Shown one piece after another: positions 8,700 through 17,662 of a DNA stretch of 64,000 nt; position 1 is the first letter of the stretch, and every line of letters starts with the position of its first letter. Made by a program: the position numbers and the translations under genes. The stretch is taken from assembly GCF_900167135.1 (NCBI RefSeq), contig NZ_FUWZ01000002.1, positions 124,001 to 188,000 on the forward strand. Reading direction: 5' to 3'. The stretch is from Chitinophaga eiseniae. Its GTDB lineage: Bacteria > Bacteroidota > Bacteroidia > Chitinophagales > Chitinophagaceae. The notes below the pieces were generated by a model. The model was not told the DNA's origin. It was given only the letters and a program-made list of their open reading frames with translations, and did not search any database.

Positions 8700-11600
8700 A
8701 TGAAAAAATTTCTTCCATGCATGCTGATGCCTGTACTGTTGTTTTTTGCCAATATGTCATGGGCTCAGAACATTCCCGTTACCGGCAAAGTAACTGATGA
8801 AAAAGGGGAAGCCATCCCCGGGGCATCCGTCGTGTCCCGCAACAGCAAAACGGCAGTAGCGGCCCACCCGGACGGCACCTTCCATATCAGCGTACTCCCG
8901 GGCGAAAAAACCCTGCACGTATCCGCCATCGGGTTTGTGCAGCAGGACGTAACAATTACCGCCGCCCCCCTGCATATCATCCTGCAGGCATCTCCCAGCG
9001 ACCTTAACGAAATACTGGTCGTAGGCTACGGCACCCAGAAAGTGACCAAAGTATCCGGCGCCGTGTCCACCGTCAAAGGCAGTGATATCACCGCCCTCCG
9101 ACCGGTAAGGCCGGAAGAGGCGCTACAGGGCCGGGCCTCCGGAGTAAACGTCATCCAGAGCGGCTCTCCCGGGTCCAAACCCACGGTCCTCATCAGAGGT
9201 ATCCCCTCCTATACCGGCACCGACCCACTCGTGATCATCGATGGCGCCATGCAGTCGCTCGACGATCTGAACGCCCTCAATGCTGCCGACATCGAGTCGA
9301 TGAACGTGCTGAAAGACGCCGCCACCACTGCCATCTATGGTGTTAAAGGCGGCAACGGCGTGATCGTGGTCACCACCCGCGGCGGTAAAAAGAACCAGAA
9401 GCCCGACCTCACCATCAACGCCAACTACGGCGTGCAGGAAGTGCTGAAAACCATTCCGGTGTTAAATGCAGCCGAATACGGCGCCATTATTAATGAAGGC
9501 AGCGTAGCCTCCGGCGGTAACATCATCTTCCCCGACCTCGCTAAACTGGGCGCGGGCACCAACTGGCAAAAAGAGATCTTCCACAAAGCGCCTATCATGA
9601 ACTACAACGCCAGCTCCCGCGGCGGCAGCGACCGGATGACCTATTTCCTCTCCGCCGGATACCTCGCACAGGACGGTATCACCGGCGGCGGCAGCAAATC
9701 CAACTTCAAAAGGATCAATGTCACCGCAAACATATCCGTAGACATCACCCGCAAACTGAAGTTCATCCTGAACACCAGCTACGTAAACATCAAAAGCAAA
9801 GGGATACAGGAAAACTCCTTCAACTCCATCATCGGCAGCGCGCTCAATTTCGATCCTACCGTGCCCATATATAATGATGTACCCAATACCACCGGTAAAT
9901 ACAGCTTCAGTAACCTGCTGCTCTCGGAGATCTTCAACCCGCTGACCAAACTGGAAAATACCTATAACCTGAACAACGGCAACAAACTGTATGGCAAAGC
10001 GGAACTGCAGTATGAAGTGATCAAAGACCTGAAACTGACCGGTCGCTTCGGCTACACCAACTGGGACAATACCAGCAAAAACTTCACCCCGCTCGTATTT
10101 TACGGTCCGCTCAATGTGGAAAACACCATGACGGCCGAAGGTATGCCGGTGGTGATTAAAAACGGCCTTGGCGGCATCGCCACCAGCACCCATAACAACG
10201 TTTCCCAAACCAAAGAAGGTAACTTCAGCTTCACCGCCGAAGCATTCGCCAACTATCACTTCAATTTAAAACAGCATCATCACATTGACGTAGTAGCCGG
10301 CGGGGCCATGTATAAAACCACTGCCAACGGTATCACCGCCACCGCACAGGACGTGCCTTTCAACTCCTGGGCCTTCGCAGACCTCAGCGCCGCCACCGGT
10401 ACCAACACCGCCGGCGTGATCTACTTCCGCGATACTGTCATCAACGGCGTAGCCACACAGGTACGCGATCCCCGCGGCGACGTGGCCCCTAACCTCAACG
10501 CCCGCACGAACAGTAACTATTACTCCTTCCGTCGTAACCAATCCTATTTCGGCAGGATCAACTACGACTACAGGGATAAATACCTGGCATCGTTTACCGC
10601 CAGAAGGGACGGCTCCTACGCCTTCGGTCTAAATAACCCTTATGCCAACTTCTTCTCCGGCTCCGCCGGATGGGTAGCCTCCCAGGAAGATTTCTTCCGC
10701 TCTGATTTCATCAGCTTCCTGAAAATCAGAGGCAGCTACGGCACCGTGGGTAATGAAAACGTAAAACCCTCTCCCGTTAAAATCGTCACCGGTGGCCCCA
10801 ACTATGGCGATGGTAACAACAACGGCTACACGTTCGGCAACTCTTTTGTGCCCGGTTCCACCGTTGCCTCCTACGCCAACCCCAGCATGGCCTGGGAGAA
10901 ACAGACACAGTTCAACGGTGGCTTCGACATCACCTTCTATAAAAGCAAGTTTTCTGTGTCAGCAGACTACTTCAGAAAAGAAGTAAAAGGGCTGCTGTTC
11001 GTGTCCGAACCATCCCTTTATCTGGGAACCGCACAGGTGCCTGAATCCAACATCGGCTCCACCCGCAGCAGCGGCGTGGAACTGTCGGCAGGCTATAATG
11101 AAAATATCGGCCGTGACCTGAAACTGAGCACCAACCTCAACTTCACCACCGCCCGCAACATCGTGACAGCCACCAACGAAGATGGCACCGCTTTCATCCA
11201 GGGCGGCAACTACTTCAACGGTGTATCCCAGAATGTGACCCGCTTTGAAAAAGGCAAAGCCCCCGGCTACTTCTATGGCTATAAAACCGCCGGCCTGTTC
11301 CAGTCCACCGACGAAATAACCAAAGCCCCGAGGCAGGACGGCGCCCAGCCCGGCGACATCCGCTTCGTGGACGTCAACGGCGACGGCGTGATCAACGACA
11401 AAGACAAAACCGGGATCGGCAACCCCTTCCCGAAATTCACCCTGGGATGGAACCTCTCCCTCTCATACAAAAAGTTTGACCTCAACGTGTTCACCTATGC
11501 TTCAGTAGGCAACGACGTATACCGCGCCTACGAAAGAAACGCCAACTACACCAACAAATTCCGCGATGTGCTGGACAGATGGACCGGCCCCGGCAGCACC

Positions 11601-11915
11601 AACGATGCACGCCACCCGCGCTATTCTTTCACAGACGCCAACAGCAACATCCGCGCATCCGACCGCTACGTGGAAGACGGCTCTTTCGTGAAAATCAAGA
11701 ATATCCTGCTCGGCTATACGCTGCCGAATACTTTCTTCCGGAAAGCCGGCTTCTCACAGGTACGGGTATACGCACAGGTGAAAAACGCTTTCACGTTCAC
11801 CAACTACTCCGGCTATGACCCGGAAATATCCGGCTTCATCATGAACACCGGCGTGGACCGCGGCGCCTATCCGCAAGCAAGAACATGGTCTGTAGGCGTT
11901 GATTTCAAACTGTAA
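8700..11915 (+). CDS. SusC/RagA family TonB-linked outer membrane protein
   Basis: 1071 aa, full length. Signal peptide MKKFLPCMLMPVLLFFANMS ending at WAQ, a carboxypeptidase-like domain (VTGKVTDEKGEAIPGASV), the switch motif NEILVVGYGTQK, a plug with LVIIDGAMQSLDDLN and VLKDAATTAIYGVKGGNGVI, then a 22-strand-type barrel ending in WSVGVDFKL. It is the first gene of the plus-strand glucan cluster; susD follows after 12 bp. Predicted substrate is a beta-1,3-glucan oligosaccharide, inferred from the downstream GH16 enzyme. The plug reads IYGVKGGNGV where IYGSRAANGV is commoner, an ordinary variant. Confidence 0.96.
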   Translation: MKKFLPCMLMPVLLFFANMSWAQNIPVTGKVTDEKGEAIPGASVVSRNSKTAVAAHPDGTFHISVLPGEKTLHVSAIGFVQQDVTITAAPLHIILQASPSDLNEILVVGYGTQKVTKVSGAVSTVKGSDITALRPVRPEEALQGRASGVNVIQSGSPGSKPTVLIRGIPSYTGTDPLVIIDGAMQSLDDLNALNAADIESMNVLKDAATTAIYGVKGGNGVIVVTTRGGKKNQKPDLTINANYGVQEVLKTIPVLNAAEYGAIINEGSVASGGNIIFPDLAKLGAGTNWQKEIFHKAPIMNYNASSRGGSDRMTYFLSAGYLAQDGITGGGSKSNFKRINVTANISVDITRKLKFILNTSYVNIKSKGIQENSFNSIIGSALNFDPTVPIYNDVPNTTGKYSFSNLLLSEIFNPLTKLENTYNLNNGNKLYGKAELQYEVIKDLKLTGRFGYTNWDNTSKNFTPLVFYGPLNVENTMTAEGMPVVIKNGLGGIATSTHNNVSQTKEGNFSFTAEAFANYHFNLKQHHHIDVVAGGAMYKTTANGITATAQDVPFNSWAFADLSAATGTNTAGVIYFRDTVINGVATQVRDPRGDVAPNLNARTNSNYYSFRRNQSYFGRINYDYRDKYLASFTARRDGSYAFGLNNPYANFFSGSAGWVASQEDFFRSDFISFLKIRGSYGTVGNENVKPSPVKIVTGGPNYGDGNNNGYTFGNSFVPGSTVASYANPSMAWEKQTQFNGGFDITFYKSKFSVSADYFRKEVKGLLFVSEPSLYLGTAQVPESNIGSTRSSGVELSAGYNENIGRDLKLSTNLNFTTARNIVTATNEDGTAFIQGGNYFNGVSQNVTRFEKGKAPGYFYGYKTAGLFQSTDEITKAPRQDGAQPGDIRFVDVNGDGVINDKDKTGIGNPFPKFTLGWNLSLSYKKFDLNVFTYASVGNDVYRAYERNANYTNKFRDVLDRWTGPGSTNDARHPRYSFTDANSNIRASDRYVEDGSFVKIKNILLGYTLPNTFFRKAGFSQVRVYAQVKNAFTFTNYSGYDPEISGFIMNTGVDRGAYPQARTWSVGVDFKL

Positions 11916-11927
11916 AAAAATAACAAC

Positions 11928-13427
11928 ATGAAAAACTTACTGTATATAGCCGGATTGTTCGTGATAGTAGCCCTGCTCTCTTCCTGCAAGAAGTGGGTGG
12001 ACTATGACGCACATGAAGATTTTCTCGTGACAGAGAAAGACTACCTCCGCTCCTCCGATGACTACAACACCATGGTGATCAGTGTATACTCGCCGCTGCA
12101 ATGGCTCAACCAAACCGTCCCTATCGGTGATATTGCCTCCGACAACGCCGTTACCGGCGGGGAAAACGCTTCCGACGTATTGGGCCTTCAACAGATCGAC
12201 GACTATACCCACACACCGGCCAACGACTATTTTACCGAGATCTGGAAGTCGGCTTACGAGGGCATCAACCGCGCCAATTATCTCACCCAGTACAAAGACA
12301 AGAACATCTCTGGCAACAGTATCAATTTCACGGGCAAGGATGCGCTTTATGGAGAAGTATATTTCCTGCGTGCTTACTATTATTTTACCCTGGTGAAGTT
12401 TTTTGGGGATGTGCCCCTGTTTTTCGACAGAAGGCTTAACCTCTCCGATTCACGGACCTTACAACGGTCACCCAAAGCCGAAGTATATGCACAGATAGAA
12501 AAAGACCTCAACACCGCCATCGCCGTACTGCCTAACTCCAATCCGCAGGCTGGTCGTGTTACCAAATACGCCGCCCAGGCACTGTTAGGTAAAGTGCTGA
12601 TCTATCAGAACAAATTCGACGCGGCCGCTACTACGTTGGAAAATGTAGTGAACGGGCCTTTTACACTGGTGCCTAATTTCGCCGATATCTTTTTACAGTC
12701 CGGCGAAAACGGGTCAGAATCCGTATTCGAGATCCAGTATTCCAACCTGTTCCCTTACTGGAACTGGGGCGCCGCCACCCGGGGCCAGGGCAACTATGCC
12801 GTACAGCAATGCGGTATCCGCGGCCTTACCGGCAGCAGTCCTTATGCACCGGGATGGAGCACCAACCTGCCCACCCAGGACCTGGCCAAAGCCTATACCG
12901 TCGGTGATCAGCGGAAAGCTGCCACCGTACTGGATATCGAAGCCTATAAAACAGCGCATCCGGAGTTCACCATCACCTACCAGGCAGCGCCCTATAAAAA
13001 TACAGGCCTGTATAATCAGAAATACCTGCCGCGCAAAGGAGAAACTTCCGGTCAGACAGAACTCAACTACCTCAATAACTACCGCACCATTCGTTTTGCA
13101 GAAGTACTGCTCCTGGCGGCAGAAGCCAACAACCGTGCGACCACGCCCAACGATGCCAAAGCACGCGATTACCTCAACAAGGTACGCCGCCGCGCTTTCC
13201 GCGATAACCTGCATGATGTCACCGTCTCCGGAACAGCGCTGCGCCAGGCGATCTGGGACGAACGCCGGCTGGAGCTGGCCATGGAAGGCGATCGCTTCTT
13301 TGACCTGGTACGTACCGGCCGCGCTGCCACAGTCATCACCGGTTTCAAAGCAGGCAAGAATGAACTGTTTCCTATTCCGCAAAGAGAAATCGAGATCTCC
13401 CAGCTGCAACAAAATCCAGGTTATTAA
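11928..13427 (+). CDS. RagB/SusD family nutrient-uptake outer membrane lipoprotein
   Basis: 499 aa. Lipoprotein signal with lipobox LLSSC (Cys20), then SusD TPR-type helices (GINRANYLTQYKD, LRAYYYFTLVKFFGDVPLFF) and the conserved C-terminal block (WDERRLELAMEGDRFFDLVRTGRA). It forms the lid over the SusC barrel and binds the glycan at the cell surface. It lies 12 bp after susC and 18 bp before the first PKD lipoprotein, so it is in the same operon. Confidence 0.96.
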   Translation: MKNLLYIAGLFVIVALLSSCKKWVDYDAHEDFLVTEKDYLRSSDDYNTMVISVYSPLQWLNQTVPIGDIASDNAVTGGENASDVLGLQQIDDYTHTPANDYFTEIWKSAYEGINRANYLTQYKDKNISGNSINFTGKDALYGEVYFLRAYYYFTLVKFFGDVPLFFDRRLNLSDSRTLQRSPKAEVYAQIEKDLNTAIAVLPNSNPQAGRVTKYAAQALLGKVLIYQNKFDAAATTLENVVNGPFTLVPNFADIFLQSGENGSESVFEIQYSNLFPYWNWGAATRGQGNYAVQQCGIRGLTGSSPYAPGWSTNLPTQDLAKAYTVGDQRKAATVLDIEAYKTAHPEFTITYQAAPYKNTGLYNQKYLPRKGETSGQTELNYLNNYRTIRFAEVLLLAAEANNRATTPNDAKARDYLNKVRRRAFRDNLHDVTVSGTALRQAIWDERRLELAMEGDRFFDLVRTGRAATVITGFKAGKNELFPIPQREIEISQLQQNPGY

Positions 13428-13445
13428 CAGCCAAACTTCAACCGC

Positions 13446-14534
13446 ATGAACAAACTTACCTATATACCGCTGCTGCTGCTCATGACCATGGGCAGTGGCT
13501 GCACCAAAGACAACTTCGATAATACGGACTTCCTCAACACAGGAACAGCTCCTGCCAGCGAAGGCATCAACTTCAACATCAAAGACGATAACTCCGGCCT
13601 CGTCACCATTACCCCCAACAGTGCCGGCGCTACCGCTTACGATATTTATTTCGGAGACGCCACCACCGAACCCGTGCGCATACTTCCCGGGCAAAACACC
13701 ACCCATATTTACAAGGAAGGTACCTATCCCGTAAAAGTAATCGCGAGCGGCATCACCGGCCAGAAAACAGAAACCACCAAACAACTCGCTGTAACATTCC
13801 GGGCACCTGAAAGCCTGACCATCACGGCCAACGCCAACCTGCACGATCTTACCGTGTCGGCGGCGGCGTTGTACGCGACCGGAGGATATAAAGTGTACTT
13901 CGGCGATGCGGCCAATGAAGTACCGGTACTGATCGCTGAAGGTGCCCATGTTACACACACCTACGCCAAAGCCGGCAAATACCAGGTAAAAGTGGAAGCT
14001 CTCAGCGGTGGCGCAGCCATCACCACCGCCACCAAAGAGGTGACGATCTACAACGCGCTCACCCTGCCAATGACTTTTGAACAGCCGGATGTCAGCTACG
14101 CCTGGGGCGATTTTGGCGGCAGCGTCACCTCGGTGATACCGAATCCCTATCCCGGAGGGATCAACGGCAGCGCCACCGTTGGCAAAATCATCAAAACAAA
14201 AGACCAGACATGGGCCGGCAATTATATCAGCATGAGCAGCCCGATAGATTTCACCAACAACAAAAAATTCAAGGTAAAAGTATATTCCTGGCGACCAGGG
14301 CTGCGTGTACTGTTGCAACTGGAAAGAAGCGGGGACAACACTTTCATGGAAAACATGGAAGCCGTTACCACCAAAGCCAATGCCTGGGAAGAACTGACGT
14401 TCGACTTCAGCGGCAAAATCATGGATAACAGCAAGAAACTGCAGAACATACTCTTCTTCCTGGACAACGGCACACAGGGCGACGGCAGCCAAAACTTCAC
14501 CATCCTCTTCGATGACATCGTATTAACCAACTAA
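13446..14534 (+). CDS. PKD-repeat surface lipoprotein of the glucan locus
   Basis: 362 aa. Lipobox MGSGC, then two PKD-like Ig repeats (DIYFGDATTEPVRILPGQNTT and KVYFGDAANEVPVLIAEGAH). The C-terminal half (from about residue 205) is a beta-rich region resembling a jelly-roll carbohydrate-binding module (FSGKIMDNSKKLQNILFFLD; ends FTILFDDIVLTN). No catalytic motif is seen. Its place after susD matches the SusE/SusF position, so it is probably a surface glycan-binding protein. That function comes from position and domain type, not from a recognised family. Confidence 0.8.
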   Translation: MNKLTYIPLLLLMTMGSGCTKDNFDNTDFLNTGTAPASEGINFNIKDDNSGLVTITPNSAGATAYDIYFGDATTEPVRILPGQNTTHIYKEGTYPVKVIASGITGQKTETTKQLAVTFRAPESLTITANANLHDLTVSAAALYATGGYKVYFGDAANEVPVLIAEGAHVTHTYAKAGKYQVKVEALSGGAAITTATKEVTIYNALTLPMTFEQPDVSYAWGDFGGSVTSVIPNPYPGGINGSATVGKIIKTKDQTWAGNYISMSSPIDFTNNKKFKVKVYSWRPGLRVLLQLERSGDNTFMENMEAVTTKANAWEELTFDFSGKIMDNSKKLQNILFFLDNGTQGDGSQNFTILFDDIVLTN

Positions 14535-14547
14535 TTACGTATCACGC

Positions 14548-15429
14548 ATGATCAAGCATATCACACTGACATTCCTTTTCGGCGCCATGCTGTTGCTGGC
14601 CGGCAGCTGCGGCAAAGACGACTATAAATTCGGCGATCTCACCACACCCGGTAAACCCGCACTCACGGTCACGGTTAACGGGAAAGACGCCACCCACCCC
14701 AATGGCGACGGTACCGGCACCATACAACTGAGCATCCATTCCGAACACGCCTATAACTACAAAGTGGATTTCGGTGACGGGCAGACACCGAAAACAGGTA
14801 CCATCAGCGCCTATACGTATACCTATAAACATACCGGTGTGAAAAAATTCACCATCACCGTGTATGCCTCCGGTAAAGCCGGCATCACCAGTACCAACAC
14901 CATGGAACTGGAAATATACCGCGCATTCATCCCCAACCCGGAGCTGGTCAGCATGTTGACCAACAACGGTGTAAAAAAATGGCGGGTAGATAAAGATGCG
15001 CCCGGCCATCTCGGCGTATCTGCCGCCGATGCCTTCACACCTGCATGGTGGGCCGCCGCGCCGAATGAAAAAGCCGGTCTTGGCATCTACGATGACATCT
15101 ACACCTTCAATGCCAGCGGCAACATCTTCACCCACACCACCAACAATGACCTCTTCGGTAAAAAGGAATACTTAAAAGACTTCGATCCCGCCATGACCGG
15201 CACCGGAGACTATACCCTTACCGGCGCTAAAGCGGCCGACTATACGGAAACGTTCGGGTACGATGGTAGCGCCACCGAAGAATTTATCACCTTCCCGGTA
15301 AAAGGTCATCTGGGTATATACCTGGGAACACACAAGTTCCAGGTACTGGAAAGGACCGACACGCATATGACATTACGTTGTGTGCAGGACCCGGGTGCAT
15401 GGTATGTTAAACTAATCGCAATTCAATAA
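14548..15429 (+). CDS. PKD-domain lipoprotein of the glucan locus
   Basis: 293 aa. Lipobox LLLAGSC, then one PKD domain (VDFGDGQTPKTGTISAYTYTYKHTGVK, residues about 70-125). A C-terminal domain of about 160 residues follows, rich in Trp/Asp/Gly (KKWRVDKDAPGHLGV, AFTPAWWAAAPNEKAGLGIY), whose family I do not name. It probably binds glucan at the cell surface beside the neighbouring lipoprotein. Gaps are 13 bp to the gene before and 3 bp to the GH16 gene after, so it is in the operon. Confidence 0.75.
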   Translation: MIKHITLTFLFGAMLLLAGSCGKDDYKFGDLTTPGKPALTVTVNGKDATHPNGDGTGTIQLSIHSEHAYNYKVDFGDGQTPKTGTISAYTYTYKHTGVKKFTITVYASGKAGITSTNTMELEIYRAFIPNPELVSMLTNNGVKKWRVDKDAPGHLGVSAADAFTPAWWAAAPNEKAGLGIYDDIYTFNASGNIFTHTTNNDLFGKKEYLKDFDPAMTGTGDYTLTGAKAADYTETFGYDGSATEEFITFPVKGHLGIYLGTHKFQVLERTDTHMTLRCVQDPGAWYVKLIAIQ

Positions 15430-15432
15430 CTT

Positions 15433-16473
15433 ATGAAACATTTAACCGGAATGATGATGGGGCTGCTCATCACCCTGAGCAGCTGTGGAAAATCAAATGA
15501 CAACAAACCGGCGGAGAAAGTAGCGCCGCTGAACCTGGCCGTAAGCACGGTCGTGAGCACCGACAGCAGTGGCACCGTTACCTTTACCGCCGCCGCCGAG
15601 CACGCCGTGAGTTATGACTATGACTTCGGAAATGGTCATATCAGATCTACCGCCAACGGTAGCACGAGTTACACGTACAACACACCGGGAGTAAACAACT
15701 ACACCGTGAAAGTCACCGCCAAAAGTGCAGACGGCCTCACCATTGGCAAATCACTAACGGTAACAGTACCGGTGTCCACGAAGTTGATTTGGTCCGACGA
15801 GTTTAACCAGGATGGTGCCCCTGACTCAAAAAACTGGGGATACGACATCGGCACCGGCGACAACGGCTGGGGCAATAACGAAGCACAGTATTACACCAGC
15901 CGTGCCGAGAACGCCGCGGTTTCCAACGGGACCCTGAAAATCAACGCCATGAAGGAAAGCTATGACGGGAAAGATTACACGTCTGCCCGCCTGCTCACCA
16001 AAGGTAAGTTCAATTTCACCTATGGCCGCGTGGAAGTCAGCGCCAAACTGCCCACCGGTGGCGGCACCTGGCCAGCCATCTGGATGCTGGGCAGCAATAT
16101 CACCACAGCAGGATGGCCTGCCTGCGGCGAGATAGACATTATGGAGCATAAAGGCAACGAACCACAGAAAATATACGGTACCGTGCATCATCCGGGCCAC
16201 GCCGGCGGCAATGCAGACGGCGGCACTACCATGGTAGCCAACGAAACCGGTGCGTTCCATAAATATGCGCTGGACTGGTCGCCCACGCAACTTCGCTGGT
16301 ATGTGGATGATAAACTGTTCTTTACATTCAATAATGCGGCTGGCCTGCCTTTCAACCATGATTACTTTATCCTGCTCAATTTCGCCATCGGCGGAACTTT
16401 TGGTGGCGCTATCGACCCGGCCTTCACCAAAGGGACTATGGAAGTAGATTACGTAAGAGTGTATAAAAACTAA
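15433..16473 (+). CDS. Glycoside hydrolase family 16 beta-glucanase (laminarinase type) with PKD domain
   Basis: 346 aa. Lipobox LSSC (Cys18), PKD domain at about 33-113 (YDYDFGNGHIRSTANGSTSY), GH16 catalytic domain at about 115-346. The active site is E233-I-D235-I-M-E238. The extra residue before the second Glu is the beta-bulge form typical of laminarinases (endo-1,3-beta-glucanases) rather than lichenases. Flanking family motifs are present (YGRVEVSAKLP, GTWPAIWML). It likely cuts beta-1,3-glucan at the cell surface and feeds the SusCD importer. It is the last gene of the plus-strand operon and is followed by a strong hairpin. Confidence 0.93.
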   Translation: MKHLTGMMMGLLITLSSCGKSNDNKPAEKVAPLNLAVSTVVSTDSSGTVTFTAAAEHAVSYDYDFGNGHIRSTANGSTSYTYNTPGVNNYTVKVTAKSADGLTIGKSLTVTVPVSTKLIWSDEFNQDGAPDSKNWGYDIGTGDNGWGNNEAQYYTSRAENAAVSNGTLKINAMKESYDGKDYTSARLLTKGKFNFTYGRVEVSAKLPTGGGTWPAIWMLGSNITTAGWPACGEIDIMEHKGNEPQKIYGTVHHPGHAGGNADGGTTMVANETGAFHKYALDWSPTQLRWYVDDKLFFTFNNAAGLPFNHDYFILLNFAIGGTFGGAIDPAFTKGTMEVDYVRVYKN

Positions 16474-16489
16474 CAGACAGGAATTCTCT

Positions 16490-16537
16490 AAAAATATTAC
16501 CGCCGGCTTATGTTGTTAAGCCGGCGGTAATATTTTT
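16490..16537. terminator. Bidirectional rho-independent terminator
   Basis: 21-bp perfect arms (16490-16510 and 16517-16537), GC-rich CCGCCGGC core, 6-nt loop, with A-run on the left and T-run on the right. It separates the convergent GH16 and WYL-regulator genes and overlaps the WYL stop codon. Confidence 0.9.
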
Positions 16538-17555
16538 ATTCGTTGCTATCATACGTGTCTGCTGCACGTCGCAGCTTCCATTGGATAACCTTCCGCAGTT
16601 TCTCCGGCCCCAGTACCTTCATACCATCCGCAAAGCCGAGGATTTCCCGCTCCAGCTCAAAATTATGCTCTACCATAATGGTAATGACCGTCCCTTCTGT
16701 TCCTTCAGAAATCACTTGCTGACTATGATGCAGCGGTTTTGTCAGCACATAGGGCGCATGCTCCGGCGTCACGAGGATCGTTACCTGCTGGGGTCTTGTT
16801 CTTGCTACGGTAGGCCCGATCGCGTGTTGATAGTAGTCTTCCGGCGTGTGTCCGTCCAGGTTAGGGCGGTAGGTTTCGGTTTCATCGATTTTTAGTTCCA
16901 CTATCCTGTCCAGCGCCAGCGTGATAATGCCAGCAGTGGCGTTTTTTGTTCCCACTGCAAACCACCGGTTCTTAAATTCTTTCAGCCACCAGGCGTGCAG
17001 GTGCATCTCACTGGCGGATTTAGCGCGGAACGACTGATATTTCACCAGCAGGGTCTGTTCCCGGACAATGGCATCGTAGATCATGCCGAGATGCGATAAT
17101 CCCCGCAGGTGCTCATTCTTCTCAAAATCGACCACCGTCCGCTGGTTATGTGACGAGGCATATACGTGCCCCTCCAGTTTCTGCACCACGTCGTTCAGAT
17201 GCTGGAAATGGGAAAAGCCCCTGAACTGCTTCAGTACCTCCACAGCTTCCGTCATACGGGTCAGGTCATGCTCACTCAGTGGGATATTGGTAATGCTATA
17301 AGCGGGATCTTCGTAGGTATAATATTTTTTCTCTACTATAATAATAGGCGCGTTGTAGCCCAGCTTATCACTGCGCATCATCTGGATGTCGGCCTGTATG
17401 GTACGGCGGCTGATGCCTTTTTCCATGCCTTCATAGTCATACAGGGCTTCCGACACTTTATCGATCAGGTTCGCCAAAGTCCAGCGCCGGCGGCGGTTCC
17501 GGAGGCAGGTGTCAATGGTTTTATATCTTATTAAGGCGTTACGGTTAACAGGCAT
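16536..17555 (-). CDS. WYL-domain transcriptional regulator (YafY type)
   Basis: 339 aa. The N-terminal 70 residues form a winged HTH (RRRWTLANLIDKVSEALYDYEG, ISRRTIQADIQMMR). The middle is a WYL ligand-binding domain (VKYQSFRAKSASEMHLHAWWLKEFKNRWFAVG) and the end a WCX-like domain (VTILVTPEHAPYVL, VITIMVEHNFELEREILGFADG). WYL regulators often sense nucleic-acid ligands or damage. It is divergent from the Ro60 gene 107 bp away, so it probably controls Ro60 and the RNAs behind it (inference). Confidence 0.88.
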   Translation of the reverse strand: MPVNRNALIRYKTIDTCLRNRRRRWTLANLIDKVSEALYDYEGMEKGISRRTIQADIQMMRSDKLGYNAPIIIVEKKYYTYEDPAYSITNIPLSEHDLTRMTEAVEVLKQFRGFSHFQHLNDVVQKLEGHVYASSHNQRTVVDFEKNEHLRGLSHLGMIYDAIVREQTLLVKYQSFRAKSASEMHLHAWWLKEFKNRWFAVGTKNATAGIITLALDRIVELKIDETETYRPNLDGHTPEDYYQHAIGPTVARTRPQQVTILVTPEHAPYVLTKPLHHSQQVISEGTEGTVITIMVEHNFELEREILGFADGMKVLGPEKLRKVIQWKLRRAADTYDSNE

Positions 17556-17593
17556 TCCAAAAAAATTTTAATAAAAATAAATAAAAAATCGAC

Positions 17594-17613
17594 CTGCGCA
17601 AAAAGACTGCGCA
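17594..17613. promoter_or_regulatory. Tandem CTGCGCA sites, candidate WYL-regulator operator
   Basis: CTGCGCA occurs at 17594-17600 and again at 17607-17613, each with a TGCGCA palindrome, 13 bp apart. They lie in the 107-bp divergent region between the WYL regulator and the Ro60 gene, just upstream of the probable Ro60 -7 box. Confidence 0.5.
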
Positions 17614-17623
17614 CATAGGGAGA

Positions 17624-17631
17624 CATCTTTG
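17624..17631 (+). promoter_or_regulatory. Probable -7 box (CATCTTTG) of the Ro60 gene
   Basis: One mismatch from the Bacteroidota -7 consensus TAnnTTTG, ending 31 bp before the Ro60 ATG. No clear -33 element was found. Confidence 0.4.
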
Positions 17632-17662
17632 CATCATCAATCACACAGTAATACAAAACGAT

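Noticed and set aside
9462..10259. Long minus-strand open frame inside susC
   Set aside because: It is antisense to a well-supported SusC gene and its low-complexity Val/Gly/Ala-rich sequence matches no protein pattern.
12714..14492. 592-codon minus-strand open frame
   Set aside because: It runs antisense through susD and a PKD gene that both have clear domains; it is a by-product of GC-rich codon use.
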